Origin: DASPKX01 sp035627835
GTDB lineage: Bacteria > Verrucomicrobiota > Verrucomicrobiia > Limisphaerales > SXQI01
DNA: 64,000 bases
Direction of reading: 5' to 3'
NCBI GenBank assembly: GCA_035627835.1
Contig: DASPKX010000025.1
Coordinates: 1-64,000 of the forward strand
Part shown: positions 31,327 through 38,858 of the stretch, in pieces
Layout: every line of letters begins with the position of its first letter
Numbering within the stretch: position 1 is the stretch's first letter
The notes under the pieces: model-generated
What the model saw: the letters and a program-made list of their open reading frames with translations, nothing else
The model's database searches: none
Told to the model about the DNA's origin: nothing
Program-made: the position numbers and the translations under genes

Positions 31327-31479
31327 AAATGATAAGAAAGCAGGCGCTCTGGACGGTCGTCGTCGAACTCCTGCTAGCCGAATGGACTAAAGCAAAACCT
31401 TTGCCACGGCTCAAGGCAGCCCTGATGACTATTTCAGGTTTGTTTTCTTGACAGGGATACGTGTGCCCAGAACCCCCAT

Positions 31480-32691
31480 CTACAGATCTTCAACCATTGT
31501 GAGCTTCCGGGACAACCAAATGGAACTCAGCGCGAAGGAAACGGAAACCAACCCCACTACCCAATATCGGGTGATCTGCCCCTGCGGCCCTTGACCCAAG
31601 CAGAGCCCGCCTATGAAGGAGGCTAAACCCGATGCAAAATGCTGAACCGCTGAACTAACGCCCATAAATCCTCCCCGCTCTTTCCGCGACACAACTGACG
31701 TCATCATGGCCATCGCCGGCACCATGCGGCCGGACATCCCAACCATGAACAACGTCGTGACGCCTATCGCGACTGGCGCCGGAACCCGCGGCAAGCTGGT
31801 TAGCAGCATGCTCACTCCGCCCGCGGCGATGGCGGCTACTTTGAAGACCTTGGACTTCCCAAACTTATCAGCCGCACGGCCTACGAAATTCATCGAGAAG
31901 ATCGTGCATATCCCGCCCACGAAGTAGATATACGGGAGCTGCGCTTCCGTCAGGCCCACGTTCTTCACCATGTACGGGCTGATGTAAGGAATGACCGCGA
32001 ACCCGGATCCCGTCACCAGAGCGATGAAAAGAAATGAACGCAGGTGCGCTGGGGCCAGCCACAACGTGCGGATGTGCGGCAACATTTGAGTTTTCGTGTA
32101 AACGGGGCGCTGGAGTTTCGGAATGAACGCAGCGGTCCCAAACCAGACCGGCGCCGTCGCTGCCGCCAACAGGAAGAAAGGCGCGTGCCAGCTGAACTTG
32201 GTTGCCAACGCAAGGCCAATAGGGACGCCAAGCACCGATGCGAGCGAAAACGCGGTGAAAACCACCCCCATCGCCCTTCCCCGGCGGTTCTCAGGAATCA
32301 CATCGCCGACAATTGCCAAAACCAGCGCGCCGGTTACGCCCCCGAACGCCCCGGCGACCGCTCGAGCTACGGTGAGAGTCTCATAGGAGGGAGCCAACGC
32401 GCAGAGCAATGTTCCGACACCGAATCCGGCATACAAAGTCAGCAAAGCGGCTCGTCGCTCGAACCGATCCAGAACAAACCCAGAGACCAGGCCGGCAATT
32501 CCAGCGCTGATGGCATACACCGACACCATAAACCCGAATTGGCCCGGGCTGATGTGCATGACGCGCATGTACTGCGGGCCCAACGGCATCATGATCAGAA
32601 AGTCCAGGATCGTGGTGAACTGGATAACGGCCAGCACAAGCAAGAGCATACGCTCCGCTTTCGGTTCCAAGGTTTTAGCCTCTGCCTCCAT
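31480..32691 (-). CDS. MFS transporter, drug:H+ antiporter type
   Basis: Inner-membrane secondary transporter of 403 residues, about 12 predicted helices. The first helix region (LLVLAVIQFTTILDFLIMMP) and motif A-like loop (SGFVLDRFERRAALL) match DHA1-type exporters. The N-half also has VGDVIPENRRGRAMG, typical of the Bcr/AraJ-like group. The C-half loop GRAADKFGKSKVF repeats the motif A position. The substrate cannot be told from sequence. It sits 57 nt downstream of a small coiled-coil gene on the same strand, and its end is 153 nt from the giant gene's start. The start at 32691 gives a short charged N-terminus before helix 1 and is likely correct. Confidence 0.85.
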   Translation of the reverse strand: MEAEAKTLEPKAERMLLLVLAVIQFTTILDFLIMMPLGPQYMRVMHISPGQFGFMVSVYAISAGIAGLVSGFVLDRFERRAALLTLYAGFGVGTLLCALAPSYETLTVARAVAGAFGGVTGALVLAIVGDVIPENRRGRAMGVVFTAFSLASVLGVPIGLALATKFSWHAPFFLLAAATAPVWFGTAAFIPKLQRPVYTKTQMLPHIRTLWLAPAHLRSFLFIALVTGSGFAVIPYISPYMVKNVGLTEAQLPYIYFVGGICTIFSMNFVGRAADKFGKSKVFKVAAIAAGGVSMLLTSLPRVPAPVAIGVTTLFMVGMSGRMVPAMAMMTSVVSRKERGGFMGVSSAVQHFASGLASFIGGLCLGQGPQGQITRYWVVGLVSVSFALSSIWLSRKLTMVEDL

Positions 32692-32748
32692 CGTGAAAGA
32701 GGAAGGCTCTTTAGCAGCGCTTGGCCATGTTGGGCCAGAATGAACTCA

Positions 32749-32967
32749 TCAATTGCCCTTGGGTGGCCGCTCCGGCCCACAGTTGCCGCTGCCCGGCGTT
32801 TCCACTTTGCCGAACTTGTCGTTTGGCTCAACCTTTTGCGGGTGCAGATGTGCGTCTAGGTCGTCGATCCGCTCATGCAGCCGCTTCAACAGCTCGTTAT
32901 TCTTCGCGATGCTCTCCTTGAGCTTTTTTAGTTCGCGTTCCGGCATGCTCCACGGTAGCGCTGCCAT
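32749..32967 (-). CDS. Small coiled-coil protein, unknown function
   Basis: 72 residues. After a short N-terminus (a second Met at residue 8, 32946, is a possible start) comes a charged heptad-like helix, PERELKKLKESIAKNNELLK then RLHERIDDLDAHLHPQK. The tail is Gly/Pro-rich (PGSGNCGPERPPKGN). It is not a recognised family. It lies just upstream of the MFS gene and may be co-transcribed with it. The amino-acid pattern and position favour a real gene, but its short length keeps doubt. Confidence 0.5.
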   Translation of the reverse strand: MAALPWSMPERELKKLKESIAKNNELLKRLHERIDDLDAHLHPQKVEPNDKFGKVETPGSGNCGPERPPKGN

Positions 32968-33083
32968 CGGCCTAAGAGAAGCGTTTTGCAGACCGTGAAA
33001 CGCTTGCCCGCGGCCTCAATGCACTCAAGTCTTGCATTAGTAATGGTTTCAGGCATCAGGACAGGAGCGGGCGCTAAAGCGGC

Positions 33084-33103
33084 AATAGGGCTAAAGCCCT
33101 ATT
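33084..33103. repeat. Near-perfect 9-bp inverted repeat in a divergent promoter region
   Basis: AATAGGGCT and AGCCCTATT, with a 2-nt AA spacer, lie between the divergent coiled-coil gene and sensor kinase gene, beside a GCTAAAGC. It could be an operator, or a member of a dispersed 'GGGCTAAAGCCC' palindromic family. A terminator is less likely because no gene ends here. Confidence 0.45.
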
Positions 33104-33121
33104 CAGCCTTCTCTTACTCGC

Positions 33122-34009
33122 ATGCCCATGCTAGGTCGATTGTCATTCCTGCATCGAAGGATAGTGAGATGGATGGCGGCTCTGTTGCTGTCGTCGGTCG
33201 TGCTTTTCAGCGGCCCTTGTTTGGTTGCGGCGCCACCAGTTAGCGTTGAATCCGAGGCAGCGGCTCAAGAGCAGGATTCCCGGTTGGAATGGGTTGCCGC
33301 TGCGCTTGTGGCCATCGGCGGCCTGGTTGCCCTGCAAATGTTTCAAATGCACCGGATCCGCGCCTCGGAGGAGCGCTTCCGCGCATTGATTGAGCATTCG
33401 TTCGATGTCACCGTCGTCCTGGCCCCGGATGGCCTCGTCAAATACGTCAGCCCGTCCGGCGCGCGCTTGCTGAACATGGACCTCACCCGCGAGACGGATG
33501 AGCGCTTCGCGTGGGAATTCCTTCACCCGGATGACTTGCCCGAAATCCAGCGCACACATGAAGAGCTGCTTCGCGATCCCGGGGGCACTCGTAAGATCTC
33601 CGGCTACAGGCTTCTCACCGCTGCAGGCGATATTCGTTACGCCGACGCAACCGCCACCAACTGCCTGAATGTTCCAGGTGTGCGCGGCATCGTCGTTAAC
33701 GTTCGCGATATGACGGAACGCAAGCTGGCCGCCGACCGGCTCGAGCGGGCCATGCTCGCACAGACGCACCTAAACAAGTTTGCCGCCTCCCTCTCCCCGC
33801 TGCACACCGAGGAAGATGTGTTATGGGAATCACTCGTGGCTGCATCTCTGTGCTGGGATTTGAGGATTGCGTCATCTACTTGCTCGATGAGGAGCGGGGC
33901 GTGCTTGTGCAACGCGCCGCCTTCGGCCCGAAAAACCCGAAGGACCGGGAAATCTTCGCTCCCCTCGAAATCAAGCTGGGCCAGGGCATCGTCGGCTCCG
34001 TCGCACTGA
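33122..34009 (+). CDS. Sensor histidine kinase, N-terminal part (frameshifted)
   Basis: 5' half of a membrane sensor kinase. Two hydrophobic stretches (MAALLLSSVVLFSGPCLVAA; WVAAALVAIGGLVALQMF) bracket a short periplasmic segment. A PAS domain (~85-205) follows, from EERFRALIEHSFDVTVVL to the PAC-type end GIVVNVRDMTERK, and then the beginning of a GAF domain (LNKFAASLSPLHTEEDVLWE). After codon ~236 (near 33829) the frame leaves the family pattern (SLVAASLCWDLR...) and runs to a meaningless stop at 34009. The matching GAF continuation, ITRGCISVLGFEDCVIYL, is found in the next frame. Restoring one A in GGGAATC near 33828 rejoins them. The product as written would be a truncated PAS protein without kinase. 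A sequencing error is possible. Confidence 0.7.
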   Translation: MPMLGRLSFLHRRIVRWMAALLLSSVVLFSGPCLVAAPPVSVESEAAAQEQDSRLEWVAAALVAIGGLVALQMFQMHRIRASEERFRALIEHSFDVTVVLAPDGLVKYVSPSGARLLNMDLTRETDERFAWEFLHPDDLPEIQRTHEELLRDPGGTRKISGYRLLTAAGDIRYADATATNCLNVPGVRGIVVNVRDMTERKLAADRLERAMLAQTHLNKFAASLSPLHTEEDVLWESLVAASLCWDLRIASSTCSMRSGACLCNAPPSARKTRRTGKSSLPSKSSWARASSAPSH

Positions 34010-35433
34010 GCAAGACACCAGAAATCGTGCCCGACACCCGGCAGGATCCACGCTACCTGCTCGACGATTGCCCTCGCTTATCGGAAATCACCGTCCCGAT
34101 TCTCGCTGAAGGGCGCCTGCTCGGGATTATTGATTCGGAGCATTCCACCGCAGGATTCTTTAACGAGGAGCACCTTGCCATTTTAACGTCCATAGCTTCG
34201 TTGTGCGCGAACAAGCTTGTCCGCGCGCGCGCCGAGCTGCAGTTGCGCGCTTTAAACGAGGATCTTGAGCGGCGCATCGAGGCGCGCACGGCGGAGCTTC
34301 GCGCCAGCAACCAGCAGCTTCGTGAATCTGAGGAGAAATTTGGCAAGGCCTTCCGCGCCAGCCCAATTATTCTGAGCATCGCCAAGCTCGCAAACGGCGA
34401 ATTCGTGGAGGTGAATGAAACCTTCCTTGAAGCCCTGGGGCTAGAGCGGAAAGACGTCATCGGCAAAACCGCCCAGCAGATTGGAATCTGGCGCGACGCC
34501 GAGTCCCGCGACGCCTTCACTCGCGAACTGCTCGCCAAAGGGCACATTCGCAACCGTGAATTCGTCGTTCATCGGCAGGGCAAACCGCGCCAGCTGACGC
34601 TTTCCGCGGAGTTGATCGAGATCGGAAACGAGCCTTGCATCGTCAGCGTCAGCGCGGACATTACGGAGCGCCACGAAGCCGAGCGTGAGCTGCTTAAAAC
34701 TTTGGCCCGCGAGCGAGAGCTGAGCCAGCTTAAGAGCCGTTTTGTCGCCACGATCTCTCACGAGTTCAGAACGCCCCTGGGGGTAATCCTCTCCTCGGCG
34801 GACATTCTCGACCGCTATTGGCACCGGCTGCAGGAAGCGGCGCGACGTGAGCATCTTGGGAGCATCCGCGAAAGCGCCATTGAGATGGCCCGCCAGATGG
34901 AGAACGTCCTCGTCTTCGGCCGGAGTGAGGCTAACCGGCTCGAGTTCACTCCTTCCCCGCTCCGTTTGCGGGAGCTGTGCCTAAAAGTCGTCGAGCAGAT
35001 CTCCACCGCCTCTGAAACCGGGCGAGTTATTGAAATCCGCACCCCTTCTGAATTTCCAATCTTAATGGGGGACGAGGCATTGCTGAGCCACATTCTCACC
35101 AACCTGCTTTCGAATGCGGTCAAATACTCCCCCAGCGGCAGCAAAGTGGAATGCGAATGCCGCATCGAGGAGCCGTCTGTGATCCTGGCCGTCCGCGACA
35201 GGGGCATGGGGATCCCCGATCAGGATAAAGAGAATCTGTTCAGCCCCTTCTATCGCGGCAGCAATGTTGGGCGCGTCCCCGGCACCGGGATGGGTTTGGC
35301 CATCGTGAAACGCTGCGCCGAATTGCACGGAGGCGAGATCTCTGTTTGGTCTAAACAGGGTGAAGGCACTTTGGTCTCGGTGAGATTTCCCTTCATACCC
35401 GCGACCGCTCCGGAGCCCATCATCTCCTTCTAG
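33823..35433 (+). CDS. Sensor histidine kinase, C-terminal part (GAF-PAS-HisKA-HATPase)
   Basis: 3' half of the same kinase; the ATG at 33823 is probably an internal codon, not a native start. Domains: GAF (~1-140; CVIYLLDEERGVLVQRAAFG, VPILAEGRLLGIIDSEH), coiled coil (RALNEDLERRIEARTAELRA), PAS (~170-290, ending SVSADITERHEAE), HisKA with H-box phospho-acceptor (FVATISHEFRTPLGVILSS), and HATPase_c with N-box (LLSNAVKYSPSG), G1 (DRGMGIP) and G2 (GTGMGLAIVKRC). All catalytic boxes are intact, so if made it could be a soluble kinase. A response regulator gene starts 1 nt after its stop and is its probable partner. Confidence 0.85.
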   Translation: MGITRGCISVLGFEDCVIYLLDEERGVLVQRAAFGPKNPKDREIFAPLEIKLGQGIVGSVALSKTPEIVPDTRQDPRYLLDDCPRLSEITVPILAEGRLLGIIDSEHSTAGFFNEEHLAILTSIASLCANKLVRARAELQLRALNEDLERRIEARTAELRASNQQLRESEEKFGKAFRASPIILSIAKLANGEFVEVNETFLEALGLERKDVIGKTAQQIGIWRDAESRDAFTRELLAKGHIRNREFVVHRQGKPRQLTLSAELIEIGNEPCIVSVSADITERHEAERELLKTLARERELSQLKSRFVATISHEFRTPLGVILSSADILDRYWHRLQEAARREHLGSIRESAIEMARQMENVLVFGRSEANRLEFTPSPLRLRELCLKVVEQISTASETGRVIEIRTPSEFPILMGDEALLSHILTNLLSNAVKYSPSGSKVECECRIEEPSVILAVRDRGMGIPDQDKENLFSPFYRGSNVGRVPGTGMGLAIVKRCAELHGGEISVWSKQGEGTLVSVRFPFIPATAPEPIISF

Positions 35434-35434
35434 C

Positions 35435-36076
35435 ATGCCTAAAATCCTCGTCATAGAAGATGAAGTGAAGATGCGGCGCAATCTCCTGACGATATTGCAG
35501 ATGGAGAACTTCGAAGCCATTGGCGCGGAGAACGGCCACGAAGGCGTTGAGGCGGCCCGCCGCGAGTTGCCTGACCTCATCCTTTGTGACGTCATGATGC
35601 CCGGGTGCGATGGCTACAACGTGCTGGAGCGGATTCGCTCAGATCACGCCACCGCCGATATTCCCCTAATTTTTCTGACCGCGTGCGGTGAAAAGCAGGA
35701 TTTCCGGCATGGCATGAACCTGGGCGCGGACGATTACCTCACCAAGCCTTGTCCCACCGAAGACCTTCTCGCCGCGATCCGCGCTCGCCTTCGCCGGGCC
35801 CAACTGGACGGCGCGCGAAGCGGTTCCACCGGCTCTGCGCGGCCCGATTTCAGTTCCGCCAAGCCGCTTGAATCGCTCAGCTTAACACCGCGCGAAGCAG
35901 AAGTGCTTCTCTGGATGTGCCAGGGAAAAGCCAACGGCGACATCGCCACTATCCTTGGCATGAGCGAGAAAACCGTCAAAATCCACGTGGGCCACATCCT
36001 CGAAAAGCTGCACGTCGAAAATCGAACCGCCGCGGCGCTGCGCGGTTTGGAAGCGCTCCCGCGCATCGGCGTGTAA
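35435..36076 (+). CDS. LuxR/NarL-family response regulator
   Basis: 213 residues. The receiver domain is at 1-120, with acidic pocket (E8, D9, E10), phospho-acceptor Asp52 (ILCDVMMPG), Thr82 and Lys104 (LTKPCP). After a Gly/Ser/Ala linker, the LuxR-type HTH (~149-208) begins LTPREAEVLLWMCQGKAN, and its recognition region is MSEKTVKIHVGHILEKLHV. It is a DNA-binding transcription regulator, translationally linked to the preceding kinase (1-nt gap), so the two form a two-component pair. If the kinase frameshift is real, phosphorylation of this regulator would depend on the kinase's 3' half or on other donors. A hairpin with a pyrimidine-rich tail follows. Confidence 0.92.
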   Translation: MPKILVIEDEVKMRRNLLTILQMENFEAIGAENGHEGVEAARRELPDLILCDVMMPGCDGYNVLERIRSDHATADIPLIFLTACGEKQDFRHGMNLGADDYLTKPCPTEDLLAAIRARLRRAQLDGARSGSTGSARPDFSSAKPLESLSLTPREAEVLLWMCQGKANGDIATILGMSEKTVKIHVGHILEKLHVENRTAAALRGLEALPRIGV

Positions 36077-36082
36077 CCGTCC

Positions 36083-36110
36083 CATAGGCCTTCCGGCCTA
36101 TGTTCCTTCC
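36083..36110 (+). terminator. Hairpin terminator after the two-component pair
   Basis: CATAGGCC-TTCC-GGCCTATG, a perfect 8-bp stem with a 4-nt loop (36083-36102), followed by TTCCTTCC, 7 nt after the response-regulator stop. The tail is T/C-rich rather than pure T, so strength is uncertain. Confidence 0.55.
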
Positions 36111-36182
36111 TTCGCTGCTCGGGTAGTTCTCACCGCGTCAAATGGGACACGGCGCAAATCATTCATTGGGAAACTTATCAAC

Positions 36183-38837
36183 ATGACCTTCTGCCCTCTG
36201 CCTGGACGGTTCCGGTCCTATCGCCCCAAATACACATGGGCCGCGAGAAAGGCGTTGTTCGGCTCACTGGCTGCTCTTCTTATGTTCGCCGCGGATATCG
36301 CGGCGCAGGTGGGAGGAGCGATCGCCGTGTACCCGGAAAATTCCAAAATCGAAGTCGGATCTTCTCGCCAATTCTCCGCGTACGTTCCGATCAGCCCTAA
36401 CACAGTCACTTGGTCCGTGAACGACATTCCCGGAGGCAGCAGCGCCTTCGGGACGATCAGCCCCAGCGGCTTATATCAGGCGCCCACTGTCGCGCCTTCC
36501 AACAATGTGGTGACCATTAAGGCTACGAGCACGGCTTACCCTTCAAGTTTCGGTTCAGCCACCCTAACCATCACACGAAAGTATCCCTGGCTCTGGGGAG
36601 TGAGTCCCTCCAGTCTCGTGGTCGGCTCATACTCAGTGTCCTTCAACGGCAGCAACTTCGCGCCCGACTCGCAGGCCCTCGCCAATGGCGTTCCTGTGGA
36701 CACAACATACTCCTCACCAACACGCTTGTTGGTCAAAGGGATTGCTGCCACGGCCGGCCCCTTAAAGTTCTCCGTGCGCCAGCCCGGCAATGGCGCCGTC
36801 ACCGGAAACGAAGTCACGGTTCAGGTCGCGCCCTCACCCATCACCGTCTCGCTCTCACCCGGCAGCGCCACCGTTAATCTGAACGCCGCGCAGGCGTTCA
36901 CTGCCACCGTCAATGGAACCACGAATGTCGCAGTGACGTGGACTGTGAATGGAATCGCCGGCGGATCTTCTACTGTGGGGACCATCACCGCCAGCGGCCT
37001 CTACACCGCCCCTGAGGCTCTTCCCGCCAACACCAACGTGAGCGTTCGCGCAACGTCGGTGGCAAATCCAGCCGCGTTTGCCCAAGCCACCGTGGCTCTG
37101 GTCGCGCCGCTGCCTGCGGTCACAGTTGCTGTCAACCCTGGCAGCGCCTCCGTGCAACTCGGCCACAGCCAGCAGTTCACCGCCACGGTCACAGGCGACG
37201 CCAACACAGCCGTGGTTTGGCAAGTAAACGGAGTCACCGGCGGCTCCGCTCTCCTCGGGACAATTAGCGCCTCTGGTTATTACACCGCTCCCGGCGGTTT
37301 GCCAGGCGGCGCCTCCAACGTCACCATCCGCGCCCGATCGGCTGCCAATCCCAACGCTTACGCGCAAGCCGTGGTGACGCTCCAGCCCGTGCCAATCCCC
37401 GTCGTCTCCCTCTCAGCGGCGCGCTTTCTGGAACAGTCATCGTTTGGGCCGACCCCAGCCACTCTGGCCCGCGTTCAACAACTAGGTTTCGCCGGGTACC
37501 TCGACGAGCAGATCGCGCTTCCCGAAACGGCCATCCCCTTGCCCGCCGACAACTCCATGGGCGCGCTCCGCCAGTGGGCGCTGCACAACTACACGTCAGC
37601 GCCCGACCAGCTCCGCCAGCGCGTCATATACGCGCTCAGCCAGATCGTGGTCACCTCCGCCAACAAGCTCAATTATCCCAATGAGATGGTTCCCTGGATG
37701 CGGGCCCTGAGCAAACATGCCTTCGGCAACTACAAGGATCTTCTGCGCGATGTGACTAAAAGCCCCTCCATGGGCAAGTATCTCGACCTCGCCAACTCCA
37801 TGAAGCCAGGGATCGCCGGGGGAGCCAACGAGAACTATCCGCGCGAGCTGCTGCAGCTCTTCACGATCGGGTTGTGGAAGCTCAAAACCAACGGTCTGCC
37901 GGAACTCCATAACAATCAGCCCATCAGCGCGTACGACCAGGAAACGGTCCGGCAGGTTGCGCTCGCGTTGACAGGTTGGACCTATCCAACGGCCCCCGGC
38001 GCGACGCCGCAGAATGTGAATTGGGAAAACTTCACTGGCCCAATGGAGCCTCGCCAACAATGGCACGCCACCGAGGAGAAGAATTTCCTCGGCTGCACCC
38101 TTCCGGCGGGACAAACCGTCGAGCAGGATCTCGAAGGAGTGCTCGATTGCTTGATGCAGCACCCCAACATCGCCCCCTTTATCGCCACGCGGCTCATTCG
38201 CAGCCTCGTGACCAGCAATCCTTCGCCCGAATACGTCGAGCGCATCGCCCTTGTCTTCATTGACAACGGCCACGGTGAGCGAGGCGATTTGGAGGCTGTG
38301 GTCCGCGCGATCCTCCTCGATCCTGAAGCCCGCAACGACAATGCTGGACCCGATTCGGGCAGGCTCAAGGAACCGATCCTGCAAACCGCCGGCCTGCTCC
38401 GGGCTTTGAATGGCGGCTTCACCAGCGCACAGCAGATTACCTACATGTTCGACTACATGGGTCAGGCCGTCCTCGCCCCTCCGTCCGTCTTCAGTTGGTT
38501 CTCGCCGCTTTACAGGCTGCCCGAAAGCTCCCTTTTCGCGCCGGAGTTCCAAATCTATTCCCCGACCGAAGCCACACTTCGCGGAAACCTCTTCCACCAC
38601 ATGCTGACTTCAGGCGGCGGCGACATGATGATCGATGTGTCTCCATTTGCCCCATACGGGAATGACATGCCGAGCCTTGTGGAAGCGGCCAACCAAATCC
38701 TGCTCTACGGCCGAATGCCCGATGCCATGAAGCAAGCCTTAATCACAGCCGCGTCCCCTGGCTACGACGCCAAGACGCGCATTCAAACCGTTCTGTACCT
38801 GACGGCGCTGAGCGGCCAACATGCCATTCAACATTAA
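36183..38837 (+). CDS. Secreted Ig-repeat DUF1800 protein
   Basis: 884 residues. An N-terminal export signal (hydrophobic GSLAALLMFAADIAAQ after a long basic stretch) is followed by three Ig-like repeats of the 'xxVTWSVN.I.GGSS..GTISxSGLYxAP' type at ~40-135, ~220-310 and ~315-405, with an IPT/TIG-like domain (SPSSLVVGSYSVSFNGSNFA) between the first two. Residues ~410-880 are the DUF1800 domain: AARFLEQSSFGPT, ENYPRELLQLFTIG, and TRLIRSLVTSNPSPEYVERI. DUF1800 proteins are widespread in Planctomycetes and Verrucomicrobia, are almost always paired with DUF1501, and have no firmly assigned reaction. The DUF1501 gene begins 21 nt downstream, so the two form an operon and probably act together outside the cytoplasm. 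Confidence 0.88.
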   Translation: MTFCPLPGRFRSYRPKYTWAARKALFGSLAALLMFAADIAAQVGGAIAVYPENSKIEVGSSRQFSAYVPISPNTVTWSVNDIPGGSSAFGTISPSGLYQAPTVAPSNNVVTIKATSTAYPSSFGSATLTITRKYPWLWGVSPSSLVVGSYSVSFNGSNFAPDSQALANGVPVDTTYSSPTRLLVKGIAATAGPLKFSVRQPGNGAVTGNEVTVQVAPSPITVSLSPGSATVNLNAAQAFTATVNGTTNVAVTWTVNGIAGGSSTVGTITASGLYTAPEALPANTNVSVRATSVANPAAFAQATVALVAPLPAVTVAVNPGSASVQLGHSQQFTATVTGDANTAVVWQVNGVTGGSALLGTISASGYYTAPGGLPGGASNVTIRARSAANPNAYAQAVVTLQPVPIPVVSLSAARFLEQSSFGPTPATLARVQQLGFAGYLDEQIALPETAIPLPADNSMGALRQWALHNYTSAPDQLRQRVIYALSQIVVTSANKLNYPNEMVPWMRALSKHAFGNYKDLLRDVTKSPSMGKYLDLANSMKPGIAGGANENYPRELLQLFTIGLWKLKTNGLPELHNNQPISAYDQETVRQVALALTGWTYPTAPGATPQNVNWENFTGPMEPRQQWHATEEKNFLGCTLPAGQTVEQDLEGVLDCLMQHPNIAPFIATRLIRSLVTSNPSPEYVERIALVFIDNGHGERGDLEAVVRAILLDPEARNDNAGPDSGRLKEPILQTAGLLRALNGGFTSAQQITYMFDYMGQAVLAPPSVFSWFSPLYRLPESSLFAPEFQIYSPTEATLRGNLFHHMLTSGGGDMMIDVSPFAPYGNDMPSLVEAANQILLYGRMPDAMKQALITAASPGYDAKTRIQTVLYLTALSGQHAIQH

Positions 38838-38858
38838 TACTTTAACCCCTTTGCAACA

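Noticed and set aside
31250..31326. Lipobox (LAAC27) at the giant protein's signal peptide end
   Set aside because: The Cys starts a LamG domain whose last residues also hold a Cys (GKCPP), a pairing seen in similar domains, so a structural disulfide is more likely than lipidation. Not fully excluded.
31440..31470. TTGACA word resembling a -35 element on the plus strand upstream of the giant gene
   Set aside because: It faces away from both neighbouring minus-strand genes and has no matching -10 or downstream gene.
33820..33835. Programmed ribosomal frameshift in the kinase gene
   Set aside because: The site TTATGGGAATC has no standard slippery heptamer and no clear downstream pseudoknot; mutation or sequence error fits better.
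37596..38600. 334-codon minus-strand frame inside the DUF1800 gene
   Set aside because: Antisense shadow of a well-conserved domain; its sequence is low in hydrophobic core pattern and matches no family.
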